15,013 nucleotides of DNA from Myxococcales bacterium UBA5297 (GTDB taxonomy: Bacteria > Myxococcota > Myxococcia > Myxococcales > UBA5297): contig DHSB01000210.1 in NCBI GenBank assembly GCA_002408385.1, positions 11,177 through 26,189 of the forward strand, in the 5' to 3' direction. This document shows positions 1 to 6,600 of this stretch, piece after piece. A program made the translations under genes and the position numbers. Numbering within the stretch: the first letter of the stretch is position 1; each line of letters starts with the position of its first letter. Under the pieces are notes generated by a model. The model was given only the letters and a program-made list of their open reading frames with translations, did not search any database and was not told the origin of the DNA.

Positions 1-279
1 GGGCGCGGCGCCATCGCCGCCCCGGATCTCTTCGCCCGCCTGCGCGGCGAGGCGCCGTTCACGGCGGAAGGCGACGCCCGGGCCTCCTCCCTGCGCCGCT
101 ATTTCAGCGAAGTGCTCGAGCAGTACGAGCGCGTCTTCTGTGGCGAGGCCCACGTGCTCGCCAACGCGAAGTCCATCGTCGGCTTCGTCGGCGGCGCCGA
201 GTACCCGAAGACCTTCAAGCGGCTGATGAGGGCCAAGTCGCTCGGCCTCTTCCGGGAGGCGCTCGAAGAGTGGGCGTAA
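1..279 (+). CDS. tRNA-dihydrouridine synthase, C-terminal part (5' truncated by window)
   Basis: The frame is open from base 1 and ends at TAA 277-279, giving the last 92 residues. The fragment opens with GRGAIAAPDLF. This matches the GRGA(x)xxPxLF segment that binds the FMN phosphate at the end of the TIM barrel in dihydrouridine synthases. The rest (RRYFSEVLEQYERVF, then KTFKRLMRAKSLGLFREAL) fits the helical C-terminal tRNA-binding domain. These enzymes use FMN and NADPH to reduce uridine to dihydrouridine in tRNA D-loops or neighbouring positions in the cytoplasm. The subfamily cannot be decided from the tail alone. The gene converges on the MYG1-like gene, with 81 bp between the two stop codons. 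Confidence 0.75.
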   Translation, partial: GRGAIAAPDLFARLRGEAPFTAEGDARASSLRRYFSEVLEQYERVFCGEAHVLANAKSIVGFVGGAEYPKTFKRLMRAKSLGLFREALEEWA

Positions 280-360
280 GGCAAGCGATTCCGCGCTCGA
301 GACGGCCTTTGCGGCGAGCTTGGGCTGCGCCGTAGACCGCTCGGGCTTCGCGCGCTCGCG

Positions 361-1221
361 TCAGCCCCACGCCGCGCAGAGCAGCGCCTGCAGCCTCTCC
401 GGCGCCGTCGCCGAGGTCTTGCAGAGAAACCCGCTCTTGTGGGCGAAGCGGACGTCCGGCTCGGCAGCCACCCGGCAGAAGTCGAGCTTGGGGTGGTCGT
501 CGAACCGGGCGATGCCGAAGCCCGTCGAGCGGCTGTCCGGGTAGACGATGGCCGCGACGCGCTCGCTCAGGCCGGCGACCCGGACGTACTGCTCGGTGTC
601 GCCCGAGGGATCGGCAGGAAGAGGCTCGGTCCGAGGCACGAAGAGCGCCTCGAACACCTCGCCGCGCGCCTCCAGCCTCCAGAGCGTGGCGCGCTCGCCG
701 ATGAGGTCGATCCGCCCGCGCGCCGTCGTCAGGTAGTCGATGAGGTCCTCGCCGACATAGCGCATCACCTCGTAGAGAGGCTCGCCCGGCGACAGCTCCG
801 AACAGCGCCCGAAGCGGCGCAGCAGCGAGAGGTCGACCGGAGAGGAGAGCCGGTCGAGGACCGCGGTGGCGACGCCGAGCCACTCGGCCGTCTTCTGCGG
901 TCCGCGCACGTCGAGCCACTCGGCGCATTCGAGCCAGCCGCACAGCAGCCGGGCATCCTCGTCGAGGCCGAGGTGGCGCAGCACCAGGCTTATCGAACAG
1001 GTGGGGACGTGGTCGCGCGGAAGCTGGTGGTGGTCGAAGTTCATCCGCTCGGCGCAGTGCTCGTCACCGACATCAACCACGCAGACGCTCGGGTCGAGGA
1101 GCTCGGCGGACGTCGGCGCACGCCTCGAGACCGGGACCCGATACTTCGCGATCAGCAGGCAGACCGCGAGGAAGTCGTCTTTGTGAGCGCTGCCGGGGTG
1201 CGTGACGATCTGGGAAACCAT
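361..1221 (-). CDS. MYG1-like (UPF0160) DHH-superfamily metal-dependent nuclease
   Basis: This predicted 286-aa protein begins MVSQIVTHPGSAHKDDFLAV. It shows the MYG1 signatures: T7-H8-x-G-x-x-H13-x-D15-D16 at the N terminus, VVDVG at 48-52 and DHHQ at 63-66. These would form a two-metal centre like that of DHH phosphoesterases. The C-terminal FAHKSGFLCKT corresponds to the conserved F(V/A)HxSGF segment of MYG1. Eukaryotic MYG1 is a 3'-5' RNA exonuclease; bacterial members are barely studied, so the substrate here is inferred. The frame stays open upstream to 1446, but the first conserved residues fall just after the ATG at 1221. The 75 upstream codons are Arg/Ser-rich and cross a palindrome, so the shorter start is preferred despite a weak AGGG ribosome site. 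It is transcribed towards dus. Confidence 0.72.
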   Translation of the reverse strand: MVSQIVTHPGSAHKDDFLAVCLLIAKYRVPVSRRAPTSAELLDPSVCVVDVGDEHCAERMNFDHHQLPRDHVPTCSISLVLRHLGLDEDARLLCGWLECAEWLDVRGPQKTAEWLGVATAVLDRLSSPVDLSLLRRFGRCSELSPGEPLYEVMRYVGEDLIDYLTTARGRIDLIGERATLWRLEARGEVFEALFVPRTEPLPADPSGDTEQYVRVAGLSERVAAIVYPDSRSTGFGIARFDDHPKLDFCRVAAEPDVRFAHKSGFLCKTSATAPERLQALLCAAWG

Positions 1222-1407
1222 GGCCCGAACCCTAACCGAAACGGCGCGCGGCTCGTGAAGAAGTACCGAGGGAGAGCGCCGGCTAGGCGGGCGGGCGCTC
1301 GGCAAGAACCGCATGATGGCGTCCGGCCCGGCTCGCGCCGCGCTGTCGCGCAATCTCTCTGACCTCGGCCCTCCGCTCACCCCGTCCGGAGCCTCCCGAG
1401 AAACGAA

Positions 1408-1442
1408 GAGGGCGAAGTCGAGCGGCCCTCGACTTCGCCCTC
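1408..1442. repeat. Perfect 15-bp palindrome (REP-like)
   Basis: GAGGGCGAAGTCGAG (1408-1422) and CTCGACTTCGCCCTC (1428-1442) pair perfectly around a five-base CGGCC loop. It is not followed by a T-run on either strand, and it lies upstream of both flanking genes, so it is a poor terminator candidate. The same core, GCGAAGTCGA with its complement, recurs in the hairpin at 3122-3149, which suggests a dispersed palindrome family. Confidence 0.75.
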
Positions 1443-1732
1443 GCAAGCTCGGCCTACGCTCGGGCCGACCGGTTATCGCTCGAGGGATTGCTTCGAGGCA
1501 TCTTCAGGTTCCCCGGTACGCTCGGGCGCAGACCCCGCCGCGCCAACCCTCGACACAGCTTGGGGGTTCGCAAGATGGCGCCCTCGACTCCCCTCGAGCT
1601 CATCGGCACCGGCCTTGTCGGTTTGAGACGGAGCTTTGCCAGGCACACCTCTGGACCCGCGACGCCGAGTGAGCCGCGCCGGCCCGACTTGCTCAAGAAG
1701 CGGCGCGCCGAGCTCGACGGCGCCAGCGCGCG

Positions 1733-1770
1733 CCCATCGAAAGCCGCGGCTGGGCGCCTCGTTCGATGGG
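1733..1770. repeat. Nested inverted repeat upstream of the lipoprotein gene
   Basis: CCCATCGAA (1733-1741) is repeated in inverse as TTCGATGGG (1762-1770). The 20-base interval contains a second palindrome, AGCCGCGGCT (1742-1751). The structure ends about 130 bp before the lipoprotein start codon, so it could be an operator or leader hairpin. No function can be read from the sequence. Confidence 0.55.
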
Positions 1771-1899
1771 AAGAGAAGCTCATTCGCATTCGTGCGCAAA
1801 AACCAAGCAAGCAAAGGCCAGCGCGCTTGTTGACGTTCCATCCACTCTCTGAAAACACGAGACAACCCACTATGGGCAGGCAGGAGGATGGAGGAAGAC

Positions 1900-3015
1900 A
1901 TGAAAAGAGCTGTGAGGAGTATTGGAGCGTGGCTGCCCGTCTCGGTGCTGATTTCGTCCCTCGCGTTGTTCGCCGTGGCGTGTGGTCCGATGGACGAGAG
2001 CGAGCTCGCCGCTGACGAAGAGATGGCAGCCATCGACGAAGAGTACGCTTCCGCCGAGGGGGAATTGCGATTCTGCGTCTGGAAGTGGTGCAGGGACTTC
2101 GACAAGTGGAGCTGGCGCCCTCGCGACCCGGGGACCAGCGATCCGGGCACGGACGAACCCGGGACCGATGATCCGGGCTCCGACGACCCGGGTACCACCG
2201 ACCCGGGAACGGACGATCCTTCCGCGCCGAGTCCGACGCTCCTTCCGCGGCCCACCGGAATTTGCCCGAGCTTCGCGACTGGCGACGTGACCTTCTCGCC
2301 CGCCGGAACCAAAGCTCGCAAGGTGCGCATTTGGATGAACCCCGCGGCCGCGGCGAGCCTCGACGGCCCGGTCGTCTTCTACTGGCACGGCACCGGCAGC
2401 TCGCCCTCCGAGGCGCTCAGTGGCCTGGGCCAGACCATCATCGACCAGGTCACCGCGCTTGGCGGCATCGTCGCCGCGCCCTATTCGGACCCTGACGCGG
2501 GCTTCTTCCCGTGGTTTCTGACCTCCTCGCGGACGCGGCTCGATGACCTGATGGTCGCCGACGAGGTCGTCGCCTGCGCAAAGGAGCAGATAGGGATCGA
2601 CGTCCGCCGGATCCACAGCCTCGGCATGAGCGCCGGCGGCCTGCAGACCACGCAGATGAGCTACCGGCGCTCCGGTTACATCGCGAGCGTGGCGACCTAC
2701 TCTGGCGGACTGAACCTCAGCGCACCCGCATCGCAGGACCCGAGCAACCACTTTGCGGCGCTCATCTTCCACGGCGGCGCAAATGACCGCGTCTTCATCA
2801 ACTTCCAGTCGGCAAGCGAGCGCTACTGGCAAGACCTCGATTCGCGCGGCAGCTTCGCGGCGATCTGCGACCACGGACGGTCGCACTCGATCCCCACCGA
2901 TGCCCGAGCCAGCGTCTGGGAATTCTTCAAGGCCCATCCGTTCGGCGTCGAGCCGTCTCCCTACGTCAACGGCCTGCCCGCAGGCTTTCCAAGCTACTGC
3001 GACCTGAGCCCGTAG
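1900..3015 (+). CDS. Lipoprotein esterase, PHB depolymerase / feruloyl esterase type (alpha/beta hydrolase)
   Basis: The protein is 371 aa. It starts with MKRAVRS, has a hydrophobic stretch and then the lipobox LFAVAC, with the lipidated cysteine at residue 28. An acidic region and a pentapeptide linker (residues 76-108) tether a hydrolase domain. That domain shows VVFYWHGTGSS (oxyanion HGTG at 163-166), the nucleophile elbow GMSAGG (Ser244), HGGANDRV (Asp296 as acid) and CDHGRSH (His325 or His329 as base). Secreted esterases of this type cleave polyhydroxyalkanoates, acetyl- or feruloyl-polysaccharides; the true substrate is unknown. The ATG at 1900 has GGAGGA four bases upstream. An ATG at 1888 touches its AGGAGG directly and would add MEED before the signal peptide, so it is less likely. 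It appears to be a single-gene unit. Confidence 0.82.
   Translation: MKRAVRSIGAWLPVSVLISSLALFAVACGPMDESELAADEEMAAIDEEYASAEGELRFCVWKWCRDFDKWSWRPRDPGTSDPGTDEPGTDDPGSDDPGTTDPGTDDPSAPSPTLLPRPTGICPSFATGDVTFSPAGTKARKVRIWMNPAAAASLDGPVVFYWHGTGSSPSEALSGLGQTIIDQVTALGGIVAAPYSDPDAGFFPWFLTSSRTRLDDLMVADEVVACAKEQIGIDVRRIHSLGMSAGGLQTTQMSYRRSGYIASVATYSGGLNLSAPASQDPSNHFAALIFHGGANDRVFINFQSASERYWQDLDSRGSFAAICDHGRSHSIPTDARASVWEFFKAHPFGVEPSPYVNGLPAGFPSYCDLSP
2125..2223 (+). repeat. Pentapeptide (DPGTD) linker repeat within the lipoprotein gene
   Basis: About six to seven 15-bp units encode DPGTS, DPGTD, EPGTD, DPGSD, DPGTT, DPGTD and DPS. The units differ at synonymous sites, so the protein pattern is better conserved than the DNA. 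Such Asp/Pro/Gly/Thr linkers are common spacers between the lipid anchor and the enzyme domain in myxobacterial surface proteins. Copy number may vary between strains. Confidence 0.85.
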
Positions 3016-3022
3016 CCGACCC

Positions 3023-3048
3023 GAGAGCCTCCGCGCTCTCATTTCGAC
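3023..3048 (+). terminator. Possible terminator hairpin of the lipoprotein gene
   Basis: GAGAGC (3023-3028) pairs with GCTCTC (3035-3040) around CTCCGC, starting 8 bp after the stop codon and followed by ATTTCGACC. The stem is only 6 bp and the T-run is short, so this is a weak intrinsic terminator at best. The trailing motif recurs behind the hairpin at 3268-3293. Confidence 0.35.
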
Positions 3049-3120
3049 CGACCGAGATCCGTCCGAGAAAATCCTTCTTCGATTCCGTCCGGTTCCGCTC
3101 GCGTAGCTCCCGAGGTGCGA

Positions 3121-3150
3121 GGCGAAGTCGAAGGCCCCTTCGACTTCGCT
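3121..3150. repeat. GCGAAGTCGAAG palindrome (REP-like)
   Basis: GCGAAGTCGAAG (3122-3133) and CTTCGACTTCGC (3138-3149) form a 12-bp perfect stem around GCCC, with a G-T pair outside. CGAGGTG occurs as a direct repeat on both sides (3111-3117 and 3151-3157), so it could be a target duplication or part of the unit. The core is shared with the palindrome at 1408-1442. Confidence 0.7.
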
Positions 3151-3215
3151 CGAGGTGACCGGGGCGGTCCGGGCCGAGTTCAAGGAGGTTTCCCGACAAC
3201 TCTTGAGGTCATCGC

Positions 3216-3245
3216 GCCCGGCCAGCCTTCTCGTGCTGGCCGGGC
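3216..3245. terminator. Strong GC stem-loop, possible bidirectional terminator
   Basis: GCCCGGCCAGC (3216-3226) and GCTGGCCGGGC (3235-3245) form an 11-bp perfect stem with an 8-base loop. No T-run follows on either strand, so intrinsic termination is uncertain. It lies 200 bp beyond the lipoprotein stop codon and may act as an RNA-stabilising hairpin. Confidence 0.4.
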
Positions 3246-3267
3246 GGCTGTGTGCCTGGGGCATCGA

Positions 3268-3302
3268 GAGGCGCCCGTTCCTCTGAGCGCCTCATTTCAA
3301 CC
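3268..3302. repeat. Hairpin followed by CTCATTTCAACCG
   Basis: GAGGCGC (3268-3274) pairs with GCGCCTC (3287-3293) around a 12-base loop. The final CTC begins CTCATTTCAACCG (3291-3303), nearly identical to CTCATTTCGACCG at 3038-3050, which also follows a hairpin. The two copies therefore share a hairpin-plus-tail layout although their stems differ. Confidence 0.5.
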
Positions 3303-3576
3303 GCCTGTGCCGCCAGCCGAACGCAGAAGGCCGCGACCGATGCGCGCCCGAGACCGCGCAGACTCTCAAGAGGGGGCGCACAGTCTCCGTAAGCTCGGTG
3401 CGCTCACCCTGAGCCTCAGCCTCCCGAGGGATGCGGAAGACTCAGTCGAGGTTGCTTCGACTCCGGCCTCGCTTCCCCTCGCGGCGCTCCGCGGCGTGAT
3501 GGGCGTGCTACCGCTCGCCAGCAAAGCTCCGAAAGCGCCGCAATTCCTCGGAGCGGGCGGCTGAAGCGCTCCCGAA

Positions 3577-3596
3577 GCGTCGCTTCTTCGCGACGC
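3577..3596. repeat. Short hairpin
   Basis: GCGTCGC (3577-3583) pairs with GCGACGC (3590-3596) around TTCTTC. It lies just past the operon terminator candidate on the minus strand and could be a second, backup stop. There is no T-run. Confidence 0.4.
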
Positions 3597-3611
3597 GCCC
3601 ACAATCAAGGA

Positions 3612-3656
3612 GAAGGCCGCCGAGGGAGCCGGAATTCCGACCCCGCGGCGGCCTTC
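3612..3656 (-). terminator. Terminator of the pilus operon
   Basis: GAAGGCCGCCG (3612-3622) pairs perfectly with CGGCGGCCTTC (3646-3656) over 11 bp. The structure starts 25 bp after the pilY1 stop codon in the direction of transcription. On the minus strand it is followed by TCCTTGATTGT, a modest T-rich tail. The loop is 23 bases long and holds a small GGAATTCC palindrome. Position and strength favour transcription termination for the operon. Confidence 0.6.
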
Positions 3657-3681
3657 GCCGACTGGCTTGAAAGACTGCCTG

Positions 3682-6600
3682 CTACTGATCACACCGCCCG
3701 CGGTGGCGGCATTCGTGGACGTTGCGCGGCACCTCGACGGTGCCGAACTGGCGCATCATGTCGAAGGTCTCGATGCTCGCCGGAGGAGCCTCCATTCCCG
3801 GCGCCGGCGCTATCGAGGTCTTGTACTGACCGTAGGTGTTGACCTGGATGATCTCCTGCGGCGGAGGCGGGGGCACCAGCACTCGAGTCTGGCTGCGCTG
3901 GGTGGAATTGCCCGTCAGGCCGCAGTCAGGACCGCCGGTCGTCGCGTTGGCCTGGTACAGGAACGAGGCCGTCAGCGACTGGGCAATCATGCAGGCATCG
4001 CGCGACTCCTCGTAGCAGCCGCCGCCGACGCAGGACTCGCTGCATTCCTCCTTGGCGGTGCACGGCTCGGTCGGCTGCAGGGTGCTCCAGAGGACGCAGC
4101 CGTTGTAGATGGTGGTGTTGGTGGCCGTCGCCTCGTCGATGGCCGGATAGGCGAAGTACCAGCCCATGTCGGTCTCCGAGGCGAGCTCGGGAGGATTGGC
4201 CGCGAAGGGCTCGAGCTTGCGCAGATCGGTCTCGGTCAGCCGCGCCTTTTCGTATTCTATCGCCTCGTTCTCGGTGACGAAGGGCGCTGTGCGGAAGACC
4301 CTGAAGCCGAGGAAGCGGTTGAACCACCCGCTGTTGGCGTCGATCTCCTCCTGGGTCGTCGTCGCGGTCAGGCTACTCGCGATCGTCTCCCGGTCGGAGA
4401 CCGCCGCCACGCAGCCCATCGCCTCCCCCTCCCCGCCGGTGCACTGCAGCCCGCTCGCGAAGTAACTGGTCCCGGTGGAGGTGCCGATCGAGGCGACCGC
4501 GCCGACGCTGACCGGCTCGGCGTGGCTGGTGCAGGCATTGGCCGTCCCCATGTAGGTCAAGGCCTCCGAGCGCGTCATTGCGCCATCCGAGTCCAGGTTC
4601 CAGGTGACGCTGAAGGTGTCGGAGTCGTGAGAGTAGGGGGCCGATTTGACGGACGGGGTCAGGTTTCCTTGGTTGTCCGAGGTGAACTCGAGCACTCCGG
4701 TCTCGGCCTTGACGTTGAACCCCTGACGAGCACAGGCCAAGGGGTTGTCGATGGTACAGAGGCCGAGGGTCGGGTTCTTCAGGTTGAAGCGGTCGCCCGA
4801 GCCCAGGTAAGCCTGCAGCCCGCCGCTCTGCGGCATGCGGATGGCGGCGGCCATCGAGAAGAACGGCGGCCTGCTCAGGGCATTGCCCGCCTTGGCCTCC
4901 TCGAAACCCCGGGCGACGAACCAATTGGTCACGATTGGGACGTCTTTGGCATTGTAGGGGTTGGCCCCCAGCTCGCCCGGCACGTGGAAGCGGGCGACCC
5001 AGACTTGGCCGCCGAGGTCGCCGACGATGGCGGTGTCGAAGAAGCCTCCGTTGAAGTCCAGGTTCTGCGTCGTCTCGCTCGCGCCCCAGGCCACCAGGGC
5101 GGGCGTCGCGACGATCGGGTACTTCATCTCGGCGGTCGTGCCGGACTTCATCCTCGCCTCCCAGATCTTGTCTCCGGTGTAGGCGTCGATCATGTAGAGC
5201 TGGTTGCCACGGACGCGCGCCGGGTCGAAGCCGCCGGGCAGCATGACTATCCACCGCTCCTCGAAGCTCTTCTCGTCTTTCTTGAGCTTCACCGGGCCGA
5301 TCGGCGGCGCGCCGGGGAGGTAGTCGGCCCACGTCTCGCCCATCGTCAACTCTTCGGGGGTTCCGAGCTTGGGGAACATCCACAGGAAGGTTGGCTTGGT
5401 CGGGTCGGTCACGTCGAGGGCGCTGTAGCGGGTGCCGCCGCGCCGTTCGCCGAAGATGGCGACGGTGCGGTACTCGTCGCAGGCCTTCTTGCCGTCCTTG
5501 ACCTGGCTCTCGTCCACCATTCGCGCCGAGTCGGTCCAGATGTCGCGGATCATCGCGGTCGAGTCGATCATGTACGGGTGGACGTTGCCGACGATGAGCT
5601 GCGAGAGCCGGTGCAGCAGGTCGGGCGGCACGAAGGCCCAGAGCTCTTCGCCGTTCTTGCGGCCGGTCTGCGCGCAGATGTTCTCGGGGTCCTCGTCGTA
5701 GATGGCCAGGCCACTGACCGGGTCGACGTCCTTGAAGCACGAGTACTGGAAGGCGTGGACCATCCCGTCGTTGGCACCGATGAGGATGGCCGAGGGGCGC
5801 TTCTTCTGGAAGGTCTGGTAGTTGACGTACCTCTCGTAGGGATGCCCGGTCTTGTAGTTGCCGCAGGCGGTCTCCTCGTCGGCCTCGGTGGAGGTCGAGT
5901 AGAGAGCGCGCAGGCACTGGTTATGGAAGCCGCGCTCGCACAGCGGCATCCGGGCGACCGGCGGATCGACACGTACTGCGCTCGCGTGGAAGATGTCGCC
6001 GAGCACGAATTGGCGGTGGGGCATGATCAGCGGCGTGGCGGCGAGGTTGTAATTGGTCGGGTCGAGCGCTCCGGAGGAGTTCAAGACGTCGAGCCCGTGA
6101 ATGAAGCCGAGGATGATCCGCGCGCACGTCCGCTCGTCGACGTCGACCCCGATGCCTCCGCCGCGCAGCTTCTCCTGAATCTTCTGGCAGACCGCCGGCT
6201 GCCCGGCCTGGTTCTGATAGCCGAGCCCCAGATACGGGATGAGCTTGTCGAGATCGGCTTGGGCCATGTTCGGGGCGATCTCCAGCAGCCCTCCAGTCCC
6301 GTCGTTGGCGTCGATGGTGTCGTTGCTGTCGGTATCGATGGCGGTGTAGATGGTGCGGGTCATCGGCGTGCGCTGGGTGAGCACCTCCCCGGCCGCCCAG
6401 ACCGGCCTCGCCGGAATCGACGCGCCGCCCTCGGTCGTCTTGATGGCGAAGTAGTCGGTGTCCTCGTCCCAGAGGTTCAGGTTGGCCTTGACCATCGCCC
6501 CGTCGTTGGGATCGGTGGCGATGATGTCGCCGTCGGCGTCGACGATCCACAGGCCGTCGCAGAGCCCTTCGCGACAGACGCACAGCGGCTCTTCGATCAG

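Larger units (their letters stand above)
1222..1899. other. Intergenic region between the divergent MYG1-like and lipoprotein genes
   Basis: Frames crossing this region give Arg/Pro/Ser-rich translations with no recognisable motif and run into the flanking genes in the wrong frame, so I call no gene. It holds a 15-bp perfect palindrome (1408-1442), a smaller hairpin TCGGCC-tacgctcg-GGCCGA at 1449-1468, a nested inverted repeat (1733-1770), and two copies of TACGCTCGGG (1455-1464 and 1517-1526). Promoters for both divergent genes must lie here, but I see no convincing -35/-10 pair. Confidence 0.55.
3016..3681. other. Hairpin-rich intergenic region between convergent transcription units
   Basis: I find no credible gene here. 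The region separates the lipoprotein gene (+) from the end of the pilus operon (-). It contains at least six inverted repeats, listed separately: 3023-3040, 3121-3150, 3216-3245, 3268-3293, 3577-3596 and 3612-3656. A TCGACTCC motif also occurs at 3457-3464. The mix of terminators and repeated palindromes is typical of a convergent junction colonised by short repeats. Confidence 0.6.

Noticed and set aside
1830..1858. TTGACG as a -35 box for the lipoprotein gene
   Set aside because: At 16-18 bp downstream there is only AAACAC-like sequence, not a credible -10.
1488..2015. Open frame of 175 codons upstream of and overlapping the lipoprotein gene
   Set aside because: Arg/Pro-rich, no motif or ribosome site, and it overlaps the signal peptide codons of a well-supported gene.
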